A stretch of 64,000 nucleotides of DNA, from contig NZ_QRAP01000001.1 in assembly GCF_003363015.1 (NCBI RefSeq), positions 481,162 to 545,161 on the forward strand, given 5' to 3'. Shown piece by piece: positions 29,103-37,307 of this stretch (positions are counted from its first letter, which is position 1; each line of letters begins with the position of its first letter). The notes below the pieces were generated by a model. That model saw nothing but the letters and a program-made list of their open reading frames with translations, did no database searches and was not told the origin of the DNA. Source of the stretch: Enterobacillus tribolii. Lineage in GTDB: Bacteria; Pseudomonadota; Gammaproteobacteria; Enterobacterales; Enterobacteriaceae. The position numbers were made by a program, and so were the translations under genes.

Positions 29103-29648
29103 ATGACATATCAGCGCGCAGGATGGATCGCGGTTATCAAACGGATTGCCGGTTGGGTTATTTTTATTCCCGCCCTGTTGTCCACCGTTGTTTCTGTGCT
29201 GGAGTTTCTGTATCAGATGAGCCAGAAACAGGCGGGCATCAACGCGGTAATGATGGATTTCTTGCATGTCATGATCGACATGATCAAGTTTAATACGTCG
29301 TTCCTGAACGTATTTTGGTTCAACTCGCCGGTTCCCACGCTGGGGCAGGGTTGGACGGTGGTGAAGATTGCGTTTTTCGTTATTTACTGGCTGATCTTCG
29401 TCGGCCTGGCGCTGCAGGCTTCCGGCGCGCGGATGTCCCGTCAGGTGCGTCACATTCGTGAAGGGCTGGACGACCAGATGATTCTGGAGAACGCGAAGGG
29501 AGAACAGGGCATGAGCCGTGAACAGCTGGAGGCGAAGGTGCAATTGCCGCATCATACGATCTTCCTGCAATTTTTCCCGCTGTATATTCTGCCCGTCATT
29601 ATTGCCGCTGCCGCGTATTTCGCGCTGCGTCTGCTGGGGATTCTCTGA
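29103..29648 (+). CDS. yniB: YniB, inner-membrane protein of unknown function
   Basis: The 181-residue protein has three clear membrane segments (about residues 16-35, 87-105 and 155-177) and a basic/charged loop (ARMSRQVRHIREGLDDQ). It matches E. coli YniB, whose function is not known. AGGGGAAGG precedes the ATG. The position between hxpB and yniA is the E. coli arrangement. Confidence 0.9.
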   Translation: MTYQRAGWIAVIKRIAGWVIFIPALLSTVVSVLEFLYQMSQKQAGINAVMMDFLHVMIDMIKFNTSFLNVFWFNSPVPTLGQGWTVVKIAFFVIYWLIFVGLALQASGARMSRQVRHIREGLDDQMILENAKGEQGMSREQLEAKVQLPHHTIFLQFFPLYILPVIIAAAAYFALRLLGIL

Positions 29649-29655
29649 TCATTCC

Positions 29656-29677
29656 CCCGCCCGGAAAACCGGGCGGG
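29656..29677. terminator. Bidirectional hairpin between yniB and yniA
   Basis: A perfect 9-bp stem CCCGCCCGG/CCGGGCGGG with an AAAA loop lies between the two convergent genes. T-tracts on both sides are short, so its strength is uncertain. Confidence 0.6.
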
Positions 29678-29687
29678 AAGCACCGCA

Positions 29688-30551
29688 TTACTCACTCATC
29701 AATTTATCAATGGCGTGAATGACGCTTTCCAGATGCGGCCCGGCGAACAGGTTGCACTGGTTAAGCTGATGATAAAGCTGATAAACCGGCTGACGTTCGA
29801 TGAACGACGCGGGTAGCGGCCAGACGCTCTGGTAGCCGTCGTAGATCTGCGCCGGCAGCAGCGGGTAGAGCGGCAGCATCGCCAGATCGCACTCTCTGTC
29901 CCCCCAGTAGCAGGCCGGATCGAAAATCACCGGCCCCTGCGCGCTCAGGCCGATATTGGCCGGCCACAGATCGCCGTGCAGCAGTGACGGCTGGGGCTGA
30001 TGGCCCTGCAAACGCCGCTCTGCTGCCGCGATGATGTCATCAATATTGCCGAAGGAAATGCCCCGCTCAGCGGCCAGCTGCAGCTGCCAGCCGATGCGCT
30101 GCTCGGCGAAAAACTGCGCCCAGCGCCGCCGCCAGCTGTTGGGCTGGGGAGAGGTGGCGAGCAGGTTATCGAAATCCAGGCCGAACTGTGGTTGGTCGCT
30201 CCATTGATGCAGGCGGGCGAGTTGCTGACCAAAAATATAGCCGCTGTGTGCGTCAAGCGGGCGTATCGGCAGGTACTCCAGCAACAGGAAACTGTAATCG
30301 CGGTCGCTGCCGGCGCCGTAAACTTCAGGCACCCGCACGGTCTGGCTGCGGGCCAGCAACTCCAATTGGTCGGCTTCGGCTTTGAAATCCTGCAGAAATT
30401 CAGGTGAGTCGCATTTTACAAAAACATCACGCACGCCGTCGCTGATATGCCAGGCCTGATGAACTTCGCCGCCGGGCAACTCGGTTTTATCGCGTAGCGT
30501 AAAGGTTTCGTCAAAATGCTCGCTTAACAGACGACTAACGACTGGCCACAT
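29688..30551 (-). CDS. yniA: YniA, fructosamine kinase-family protein
   Basis: The 287-residue protein belongs to the fructosamine/ketosamine-3-kinase family (aminoglycoside phosphotransferase fold). The catalytic motif LLHGDLWPANIG (about residues 189-200) and the metal-binding FDPACYWGDRECDLAML (about 210-226) are intact. Family members phosphorylate protein-bound ketosamines, promoting deglycation; the precise substrate of YniA is not established. Start ATG at 30551 encodes MWPVVSRLL. Confidence 0.94.
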   Translation of the reverse strand: MWPVVSRLLSEHFDETFTLRDKTELPGGEVHQAWHISDGVRDVFVKCDSPEFLQDFKAEADQLELLARSQTVRVPEVYGAGSDRDYSFLLLEYLPIRPLDAHSGYIFGQQLARLHQWSDQPQFGLDFDNLLATSPQPNSWRRRWAQFFAEQRIGWQLQLAAERGISFGNIDDIIAAAERRLQGHQPQPSLLHGDLWPANIGLSAQGPVIFDPACYWGDRECDLAMLPLYPLLPAQIYDGYQSVWPLPASFIERQPVYQLYHQLNQCNLFAGPHLESVIHAIDKLMSE

Positions 30552-31102
30552 GGTAATCCCCCTTGTGTTGCCTGACTGACTCAGTTATTGACACCGGGCC
30601 TGCTCTCCGGCCCACGTGTTGCGCACGAAACTGTCTATCACTCTCAGCATCACTCGGCGAACGGAACCGGCTTCTGCGCCGCTGACGGCGGCAGGTTCAT
30701 ACTGGATGAACCCTGTTCAGAAGGTCCGCGCCGGATGGCAAATTAAACCTGTCGCGACCTATCGCTGTTTATGTGTTGAACGTCGAATGTTCGTTCTAAT
30801 AATTTACTTGAATATATACATAACAGATGTGCAGGGTATTTGTCTGTGGCATATATTGTCTTTTTGTCTGAAATCACAAATACAAACCTGCTTTCCTGCA
30901 AGTAACGCTTTCGTTGCTGAACGCCATTGTCATTCGTTAGTCATATTTATGTCATGGCAGCATAGAAAATGCGCAACAATAATGACAAAGGGAAACGGGA
31001 ATTAATTCTGTGAACTGAGTCTATATTCTTACCAATTCTGTCCCGTTTATCCATTTTTTCAGCTACACGCGCAATTTCATGCAATTAATTACGGGTGAAA
31101 AA
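30552..31102. other. 551-base region without a supported gene
   Basis: The region between yniA and the ydiZ-like gene contains a short hairpin (GGGCC/GGCCC, near 30597-30614) close to the yniA start and an AT-rich second half. A plus-strand frame at 30616-31005 has atypical composition and no ribosome-binding site, so I do not call it. In E. coli pfkB lies just beyond ydiZ; no pfkB remnant is recognisable. A small RNA cannot be excluded. Confidence 0.45.
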
Positions 31103-31402
31103 TCAGCGCTGCGCCCGCAGGCGGGAAAAATAATCATCGCGCAGAATGACTTCAACCTCCGGCTCAAATCCCAGCGCGGTTTTGCCCAGGGCCTTGGTTA
31201 ACCGTGCAATGTCTGCATGGCTCAGCGAACTGGTGACGGCGTAACTGTCCGGCGCCAGTTGGTGAGGAATGCCGTCCGCGTCGGCAATGGTCGTGGCGAA
31301 GCCCTCCAGCATCAATTGATTATTCAGTTTGGTAATATCTGCCAGCGAAGATGGTGGATAATTGAAAATGACAACGTAACTGGCAATACCTGATTGACTC
31401 AT
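31103..31402 (-). CDS. ydiZ: YdiZ/GhoS-family protein (DUF2622)
   Basis: The 99-residue protein resembles GhoS, the endoribonuclease antitoxin of the E. coli GhoT/GhoS pair. It shares the pattern YVVIFNYP near the N-terminus, ADADGIPHQLAPDSYAVTSSL in the middle and the end LRDDYFSRL. E. coli YdiZ, of the same family, is encoded next to yniA, so synteny supports ydiZ. The ATG at 31402 has GGAG eight bases upstream; the open frame starts 30 codons earlier with a hydrophobic, unlikely extension. I found no GhoT-like small membrane protein beside it, so an antitoxin role is not supported here. Confidence 0.75.
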   Translation of the reverse strand: MSQSGIASYVVIFNYPPSSLADITKLNNQLMLEGFATTIADADGIPHQLAPDSYAVTSSLSHADIARLTKALGKTALGFEPEVEVILRDDYFSRLRAQR

Positions 31403-31567
31403 GGGGCACTCCGGAATAGTTGAGATACCTTCTAAGAATAGCCCAGAAATATGTAAAAAAGGGTGAAATAAGCAACAGAGCGTAAAAATCAACTAGCCAA
31501 ACCCCTTTTTTATCTGGCAACATCAGTCGATCCGACATGGAGACCAAAAGAAGAGGGTAACGCAACG

Positions 31568-32212
31568 GTGAAAATAAAAATCGGTTGCATGCTGGCGGTA
31601 TTGCTTTTGGCCGGATGTGCGAAAGAGCAGCAGCCCCCGCCGCAAACAAAAGTGATAATGAACAGGCCCAGCATGGAGTATTTGAATGCGGGCACGCCGC
31701 CGGAAACGGGTTATAACAGCTATATCCGTTCTGCATCCAATAATTACGGGATTGATGAAACATTAATCAAGGCCATTATCCAGGTAGAGTCCGGCGGTAA
31801 TCCGCGTGCGGTCAGCAAGTCCAACGCCGTTGGCCTGATGCAGCTTAAGGCTTCCACCGCGGGGCGTGACGCCTACCGGCAGAAAGGCCGCTACGGCGAG
31901 CCGACTACGGAAGAGCTGAAAGACCCGGCGGTAAATATCGATTTGGGGACGGCTTATCTGAGTATTCTGCGCGATCAACTGGCAGACATTTCGAACCCTC
32001 AGACGATGCGCTATGCGGTTATTGTGGCCTACGTTAACGGCGCGGGCGCCATGTTGCGGACGTTCTCGCCCAACAGAAAGGTCGCGATCGACAAAATCAA
32101 TGCGCTGACGCCGGAACAGTTCTACCAGCACATCCAGCGTAAGCACCCGGCGCCGCAGGCACCCCGCTATTTGTGGAAGGTGAATAACGCTTATCTGGCG
32201 ATGTTGCAGTAA
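31568..32212 (+). CDS. mltE: MltE (EmtA), membrane-bound lytic transglycosylase
   Basis: The 214-residue lipoprotein has lipobox LLAGC (Cys17) and a goose-type lysozyme-like SLT domain with the catalytic Glu74 in AIIQVESGGNP, followed by SKSNAVGLMQLKASTAGRD and AYVNGAGAMLRTFS. It cleaves peptidoglycan with formation of 1,6-anhydro-muropeptides at the outer membrane. It closely resembles E. coli MltE, including the end KHPAPQAPRYLWK. The start is GTG at 31568 with a loosely spaced GAGGG. It is divergent from the ydiZ-like gene. Confidence 0.94.
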   Translation: MKIKIGCMLAVLLLAGCAKEQQPPPQTKVIMNRPSMEYLNAGTPPETGYNSYIRSASNNYGIDETLIKAIIQVESGGNPRAVSKSNAVGLMQLKASTAGRDAYRQKGRYGEPTTEELKDPAVNIDLGTAYLSILRDQLADISNPQTMRYAVIVAYVNGAGAMLRTFSPNRKVAIDKINALTPEQFYQHIQRKHPAPQAPRYLWKVNNAYLAMLQ

Positions 32213-32227
32213 GCCAGGCGTTGTCCT

Positions 32228-32269
32228 GACTGTGGTTAGCTCCAACCCGTTTGCTGGTTAACCACAGTC
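32228..32269 (+). terminator. Long inverted repeat after mltE
   Basis: GACTGTGGTTA and TAACCACAGTC form a perfect 11-bp inverted repeat separated by 20 bases, 15 bases after the mltE stop. The following ATCTCTTCC is weak as a T-tract; it may end both mltE and the convergent ABC operon. Confidence 0.5.
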
Positions 32270-32315
32270 ATCTCTTCCCGGACTCCCCGTTGCGCGGGAG
32301 CGCATTTTTTCTTCT

Positions 32316-32921
32316 TTACTCCGTACCTTCCGCCGGAAAACGAATAATCCGGTGGCATACCTGTTCCAGCAGAGCCTGCTGATGGCTGAAAATAATCATG
32401 CTCAGCGGCCGTTGCCGTGATTCCAGTAATAATTCTTGCCAGATTGAACGCTGAATACGCGGGTCAAGTTGCGCGGTGACTTCATCGGCGATCAGCACTC
32501 GGGTACGGGGATCGAGCGCCCGCAGCAGGGCGATGCGCGCCAGTTCCCCGCCGGAGAGCTGGTGCGGGCGGCGGTTAAGCCATTCCGCCTGCACGGCGAA
32601 GCGTTCGAGCTGCGCGTCATCCGGACGCCAGGCGTCGTTCAGGGAACGGTCCGTGGTGCGGTAAGGGTTGAAGGTCAGTTCGGGATGTTGCGGCACCAGC
32701 TGCACCGGGCAGTAGCCATTCAGTGGGAGCGCCTTGCCATCCAGCAGAACGTCGCCGCTCAGGGCGGGTTGCCAGCCGGCCAGTACCCGGCCCAGGGTGG
32801 TTTTCCCCCAGCCGCTGGGCGCGGCAATGCCGATGCGTTCGCCGGGAAGCAGTTGCAGGCTGAAGTCCCGCCAGAGCTGGCGTTCTCCCTGCGTGATGGT
32901 GAGGTGGTTTACCGTCAGCAT
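32316..32921 (-). CDS. ABC transporter ATPase, nickel/peptide class (second ATPase)
   Basis: The 201-residue ATPase is the last gene of the five-gene operon and corresponds to NikE/DppF-type subunits, though shorter than most (about 260). Walker A reads APSGWGKT, with alanine in place of the usual first glycine. The signature is LSGGE (about residue 126) and Walker B is VLIADEVTAQLD. The ATG at 32921 overlaps the preceding ATPase by seven bases, and LTVNHLTITQGERQLW is the expected N-terminus; the frame is open upstream inside the neighbour. It would energise import with its partner ATPase. Confidence 0.85.
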   Translation of the reverse strand: MLTVNHLTITQGERQLWRDFSLQLLPGERIGIAAPSGWGKTTLGRVLAGWQPALSGDVLLDGKALPLNGYCPVQLVPQHPELTFNPYRTTDRSLNDAWRPDDAQLERFAVQAEWLNRRPHQLSGGELARIALLRALDPRTRVLIADEVTAQLDPRIQRSIWQELLLESRQRPLSMIIFSHQQALLEQVCHRIIRFPAEGTE

Positions 32922-33706
32922 GACGGGCTGCCTTCCGGCGCGAACAGGGTGTGGTATTCCGGCAGCGCCTGCCAGTGGGCGCGCAGTTGCTCGCTGCCGC
33001 CACCCTCGGTCAACTGTCGGCGGGTCAGGTTGTCGCACAGCGTACCCTGATGCAGCGAAAGTATACGGTCGGCGTAACGGGCGGCCAGGGCCAGATCATG
33101 CGTCACCCACAGAATGCCGCATCCCCGCTGGCGCAGCAGGCAAAGCTGATCCAACATTTGCGCGGCGGCTTCTTTATCCAGCCAGGCGGTGATTTCGTCG
33201 GCCAGAATGTAACGGGCCGGGCTGAGCGTGGCACAACAGGCCAGAACCCGTCGCGCCATGCCGCCGGACAACTGGCGCGGGTAGCGTTTCAGAACGTCCA
33301 GCGCCAGTTGATGCCGCTGAAGTTGCTGGCTGAGCACGCCCTGGCCGCCGCTGTTCGTAAGGCGCATGGCGCGGTTAAGGTGTGAATGCACCGTAAGCAG
33401 CGGATTCAGGGCATCAACGCCCTGAGGGACGTAGCACAGGGTCGTGCCGCGTAAGCGGCGCAGTTGCTGAGGCGGCAGGGTTTCACCGTCAAGGCAGATA
33501 TCGCCGCGCCGGCGCAGGTTGTCGGGCAGTAGGTCCAGCGCACTCTGCAACAACAGGCTTTTCCCTTCGCCGCTGGTGCCGACCAGCGCCACCAATTCTC
33601 CCGGATTCAGCGAGAAAGACACATCGTGCAGCAGCGGACGCCACTGCTTTTTCCCGTACCAGCGGTAGTGCGCGCGCTCAATGGAGATGTGTTTAAACGA
33701 CAGCAT
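32915..33706 (-). CDS. ABC transporter ATPase, nickel/peptide class (first ATPase)
   Basis: The 263-residue ATPase is of the NikD/DppD type. Walker A is GTSGEGKS (about residues 43-50), the Q-loop is VPQG, the signature is LSGGM (about 145) instead of LSGGQ, and Walker B is YILADEITAWLD, followed by the switch histidine in WVTHDL. It starts at the stop of the upstream permease gene (one-base overlap) and overlaps the next ATPase by seven bases, showing translational coupling. Confidence 0.87.
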   Translation of the reverse strand: MLSFKHISIERAHYRWYGKKQWRPLLHDVSFSLNPGELVALVGTSGEGKSLLLQSALDLLPDNLRRRGDICLDGETLPPQQLRRLRGTTLCYVPQGVDALNPLLTVHSHLNRAMRLTNSGGQGVLSQQLQRHQLALDVLKRYPRQLSGGMARRVLACCATLSPARYILADEITAWLDKEAAAQMLDQLCLLRQRGCGILWVTHDLALAARYADRILSLHQGTLCDNLTRRQLTEGGGSEQLRAHWQALPEYHTLFAPEGSPSC

Positions 33707-34512
33707 CAGCCCTCCTTAATCCAGAGTCGTTGCAACATACGGGCGCTTTGGTCAACCAGCAGAACCAGCACCAGCAGCAGCAGGCCGGGGAACAGCGCCA
33801 GCCACCACCCGCCGGTGGTCAGATAGCGCAGCGCGTCCGCCAGCAATATTCCCAGCGATGCCTCGTGCGGCGCCAGGCCGAAGCCGAGGAAACTGAGCGC
33901 CGCGCTGTGCAGCACGGCGTGAGGAAACATGAGCAGGGTACCCGTCAGCCATTGGGGGAGCAGAGCGGGAAGATAGTGCGTCCGCCAGCGCTGCCAGGCG
34001 CCGTTGCCGAAACGCTGGGACAGGATCACATAGTCGCTGGTGCGCACGCGTAACGCTTCGGCGCGCAGGATCAACGTCAGGCGCGGCCAATGGGTAAACG
34101 CCACGGCCATGATCACGCCCTGTTTTCCGCCACCGAGGGTGAAACAGATCAGAATCAGCAACAGCAGATGCGGCAACGCCAGCAGGGTATCGATCAGCAG
34201 GCGGACCAGGGTGTCGAGCCGCGGATGAAGCAGGGAAACGCCGCTTAATACCAGTGCGATAATGCCGCTGAACAGGGCGGCGCTGATGCCGATTTGCAGG
34301 CTGCTGGTCATTCCCTGAAAGCAGCGCTGCCACAGGTCGCGCCCGAGATTATCCGTGCCGAACCAGTGTGCGGCGGAGGGCGCCTGCAGACGGCTGCCCA
34401 GGTCCAGCGCGATATCGCTGTGTAACAACGTGACACCGTAACCGGTGAGCAAAATGAGCAACAGCAGGGAAAGCAGAAAGCGCCACAGGGCCGGAGCGGG
34501 ATTATGCAGCAT
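33706..34512 (-). CDS. ABC transporter permease, nickel/peptide class (NikC/DppC-like)
   Basis: The 268-residue inner-membrane permease has five or six hydrophobic segments. It shows the DppC/NikC-type start FGTDNLGRDLWQRCFQGMTSSLQIG (about residues 51-75) and the coupling-helix region QRFGNGAWQRWRTHYLPALLP, which contacts the ATPase. It is coupled to both neighbours by one-base overlaps. Confidence 0.87.
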   Translation of the reverse strand: MLHNPAPALWRFLLSLLLLILLTGYGVTLLHSDIALDLGSRLQAPSAAHWFGTDNLGRDLWQRCFQGMTSSLQIGISAALFSGIIALVLSGVSLLHPRLDTLVRLLIDTLLALPHLLLLILICFTLGGGKQGVIMAVAFTHWPRLTLILRAEALRVRTSDYVILSQRFGNGAWQRWRTHYLPALLPQWLTGTLLMFPHAVLHSAALSFLGFGLAPHEASLGILLADALRYLTTGGWWLALFPGLLLLVLVLLVDQSARMLQRLWIKEG

Positions 34513-35492
34513 CAGTCACGCTCCAAAGCCTGGTTCATGCGGCGCAGTAGCACGTTGGCGCAGCCGTTGCCGGTAAATACCAGCAGCGTGCAAAACAGGA
34601 CGATGCCCATCAGCAGCGGCACATCGCCGCGCAGCCCCGCATCGACGGTCGCCTGGCCCAGTCCGGGATAGGCAAACACTTTTTCCGCCAGCAGCGAACC
34701 GCCCAACAGTTCGCCGACGGAGGCGAATTGCAGGCACAACGCCGGCGTCAGCGCATGTTTGAGGACGTGGACCCGAATCAACGACCAGCCTCGCTCTCCC
34801 TGCGTCCGGGCGTAGCGGATGAATTCGCTGCCCATCACTTCGGCCGCTTTGGCGCGGGTGTGCAGCGCGATTGTGCCAACGCCCAGCAGGCTGAGCGCCA
34901 GAAGGGGCAGCACAATGTGATGGATACGCTCTCCCAGCCCGGCTTCCGCCGCACTGTTGCCCGGCTCCCAGGCGCAGCAGACGGGGAACAGCGGCCAGTG
35001 CACCGCAAACAGGGCCAGCAACAGCAGCCCGACCCAAAACGTGGGCAGGGATGAGAGCAGGTAGCTGAGCCGGCAGATTAAACGATCCGGCCAGCGGTTG
35101 AGATAGCGCCCGGCGGTCAGGCCGAGCAACAGGCCCAGCGCGCCGGAAAGCAGCCATGCGCCGGCCAGCAGAATAAAGGAGGTGCTGAAACGCTCGCCGA
35201 TCACCTGTGCGACCGGGGCGTTATACAGCATGGAATAGCCCATATCGCCATGCAGCAACTGACTGAACCAGTGCCAGAAGCGCAGCCACAGGGGCTGATC
35301 CAACCCCCAGCGGGCGGCGATCAGCGGATATTGTTCCGGCGGAACGTGGAGTAAATCATTGCCGATGTATGCCCGGATGGGATCTACCGGCGAGAAACTG
35401 AGCAGGGTAAAGGTGCCGGCGGCGACCAGAAGCAGTAAAACGCACAGGCGTAACAGGCCGGCACCGGCGCGCCGCATCAGCGACAGGTCCAT
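34512..35492 (-). CDS. ABC transporter permease, nickel/peptide class (NikB/DppB-like)
   Basis: The 326-residue permease has six membrane segments and the DppB/NikB-type N-terminus (FTLLSFSPVDPIRAYIG) with the following RWGLDQPLWLRFWHWFSQLLHGDMG block. The coupling loop contains MGSEFIRYARTQGERG (about residues 218-233). It overlaps the end of the binding-protein gene by 16 bases. The cysteine-containing periplasmic loop (FPVCCAWEPG) is unusual but of unknown meaning. Confidence 0.87.
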   Translation of the reverse strand: MDLSLMRRAGAGLLRLCVLLLLVAAGTFTLLSFSPVDPIRAYIGNDLLHVPPEQYPLIAARWGLDQPLWLRFWHWFSQLLHGDMGYSMLYNAPVAQVIGERFSTSFILLAGAWLLSGALGLLLGLTAGRYLNRWPDRLICRLSYLLSSLPTFWVGLLLLALFAVHWPLFPVCCAWEPGNSAAEAGLGERIHHIVLPLLALSLLGVGTIALHTRAKAAEVMGSEFIRYARTQGERGWSLIRVHVLKHALTPALCLQFASVGELLGGSLLAEKVFAYPGLGQATVDAGLRGDVPLLMGIVLFCTLLVFTGNGCANVLLRRMNQALERD

Positions 35493-37051
35493 TTCCAGTC
35501 CTGCAGGTTATTCAGCAATGACCAGCTGCCGTGAATTTCCGGCGCGCTTTTGCCCAGATCGACGCACTTGTCGGTCAGATAGGTATGCTGAATATTCAGC
35601 AACCAGGCCCAGGCGGCGTCGCCCTGTACGCCAGCGCCGGTCTTCCCGTCCCACTGGACCTGCTGCCAGAACGGCAGCGCCTTTTGCCAGTCCGGCGCAT
35701 CAAGCGCCTGTTGCAGGTGCGTGTCTACCGTCGTGTTATGGTAGTAGCCGGGGTTGTAATACTCAACGCCTGCGGCCTTGCTGCTGTAATGATGGTACAA
35801 CTCCATCGGGTCCAGGCTTCCCCAGCCGAACAGCGTGGGGTTGGCGTGCATATGGCGTTCCACGGTTTCCCAACTGCCGGACTGTAGCGTCATGTCGATG
35901 CCGATAGGCTTGAGCATGGAACGCACCGCCTGCGCCAAATCGCGCCGCGTGCTGTCGCCGCTGGCGTACCACAGCGTCAGCTGCGCCTTTTTACCGTTTT
36001 TGACCCGGATGCCGTCAGGGCCGCTTTTCCATCCGGCGTCTTCCAGAATGTGCTGTGCCTGTTTCACGTCACCGTCTCTGAATGCAGCCTGCGGGTTATC
36101 CCACGGCAGCCCCTGCACCGCGCTGTAGGCGGGGACTGCGTGGCCTTCCATCAGGCCGTCCGCCAGTTGCTGCCGGTTGACGGCGTAGTTGATGGCGCGG
36201 CGGATGGCGACGTCGGCAGTGATATCATTGCCCACCGGGTTCCCGTTGGCGTCCGGCTTACCGGCCGGCACCATCGGGAACATGATGCCGCGGTTTTCTA
36301 CGCTGGGGCGAACCCAGAGCTTAAGCTGGCTTTGCGGCGCGATCGCCATTGCCGGCGGGATCCGCACTACGCTGAGCTGACCGCTTTGTGCAGCGGCGTA
36401 GGCGCTGTCTTCGTCCAGAAACACAAAAATCAGCCGGGCGAAATCATTTTTCTTTCCGGCGTAATAGGGGTTGGCTTCAACGATTAACTGCTGACCGGGC
36501 TGGAAACTGACCAGGCGGTAAGGGCCGGCACCGACGGGGTGCTGCGCATAGTCGCGGGCGTTATATTTAGCGGCGCTGATGATGCCAAGTGACCCGAGTA
36601 CGTTCACAAACGTACTCTGCGGCGCTTTCAGGGTAATTTCCAGTTGTAACGGGCCGGTGACTTTAGCGGACGAGAAGTTGCCCATGTCGATCTTGCCGCC
36701 GCTGCTTGCCGCCTGATTGTAAGTAAAAACAACGTCTTCTGCGCTCAGCGGCGAACCATCGGAAAATTTCAGGCCGGATTTGAGGGTGATATGCCAGCGC
36801 TTGCCGTCATTGTCCGGCGTTACGCTTTCCGTCAGCAGGTTTTCCCAACTGAGATCGGCGTTTTGTTTCAGCAGCGGACTGTGCAGCAGCAGGTAACTTC
36901 CGTGGCTCCAGCCCAGCAGGGGATCGAAGCCTTCCGTCGGCTCGGCGCCGATGGCCAGTTTCAGGGTATGCGTTGCTTCGCCGGCGAATACCGGCGCCGT
37001 CATGGTAAGAGTCAGCGCCAGCGCGCCGGCGATTTTCCTGAAGGGGATCAT
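35477..37051 (-). CDS. ABC transporter periplasmic binding protein, nickel/opine/peptide class
   Basis: The 524-residue SBP_bac_5 protein has a signal peptide (about residues 1-23, ending PVFA) and a two-lobed fold. It is of the NikA/DppA class: LKFSDGSPLSAEDVVFTYNQ (about 93-112), VGAGPYRLVSF (about 173), and RRAINYAVNRQQLADGL (about 283). Two cysteines lie near the end (TDKCVDLG, WKWTCR). Nickel or a nickel-metallophore complex is suggested by a NikR-type dyad about 100 bases upstream; residues that bind nickel cannot be identified from sequence alone. Peptide or opine import is the alternative. Confidence 0.82.
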   Translation of the reverse strand: MIPFRKIAGALALTLTMTAPVFAGEATHTLKLAIGAEPTEGFDPLLGWSHGSYLLLHSPLLKQNADLSWENLLTESVTPDNDGKRWHITLKSGLKFSDGSPLSAEDVVFTYNQAASSGGKIDMGNFSSAKVTGPLQLEITLKAPQSTFVNVLGSLGIISAAKYNARDYAQHPVGAGPYRLVSFQPGQQLIVEANPYYAGKKNDFARLIFVFLDEDSAYAAAQSGQLSVVRIPPAMAIAPQSQLKLWVRPSVENRGIMFPMVPAGKPDANGNPVGNDITADVAIRRAINYAVNRQQLADGLMEGHAVPAYSAVQGLPWDNPQAAFRDGDVKQAQHILEDAGWKSGPDGIRVKNGKKAQLTLWYASGDSTRRDLAQAVRSMLKPIGIDMTLQSGSWETVERHMHANPTLFGWGSLDPMELYHHYSSKAAGVEYYNPGYYHNTTVDTHLQQALDAPDWQKALPFWQQVQWDGKTGAGVQGDAAWAWLLNIQHTYLTDKCVDLGKSAPEIHGSWSLLNNLQDWKWTCR

Positions 37052-37146
37052 AGTTAACCTTTTATTATTATGGCCTTGATATTGGCGGAGTTTATACCAG
37101 AGCCGGTGCCGGCTAAATATGACCTGAAACAGTTCAGCAGGAAAAA

Positions 37147-37174
37147 GTATGCACTTTTTTGGTTTTTTGCATAC
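37147..37174. promoter_or_regulatory. NikR-type operator (GTATGC-N16-GCATAC)
   Basis: A perfect dyad GTATGC (37147-37152) and GCATAC (37169-37174) is separated by exactly 16 T-rich bases. The E. coli NikR operator is GTATGA-N16-TCATAC, so spacing is identical and each half-site differs by one base. The arms extend to AGTATGCA/TGCATACT. It lies 96 bases before the binding-protein gene and about 134 bases before the divergent PBP2 gene, and could serve either. No nikR gene is in the window. Confidence 0.65.
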
Positions 37175-37307
37175 TCATCGACATTTCTGAACGGGGATAG
37201 GACATTTCATATTCTGAAACAAAGATGCCAATTCATTAGCATTCTCCGGGTGTTATGTGAACGGGGCAGCGATTAGCCTTACGTTTCCCCGCAACGCAGA
37301 GCAACCC

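Noticed and set aside
30616..31005. A 129-codon plus-strand frame between yniA and ydiZ
   Set aside because: It has no ribosome-binding site, no recognisable domain and a composition that changes from GC-rich to AT-rich halfway, as in non-coding DNA.
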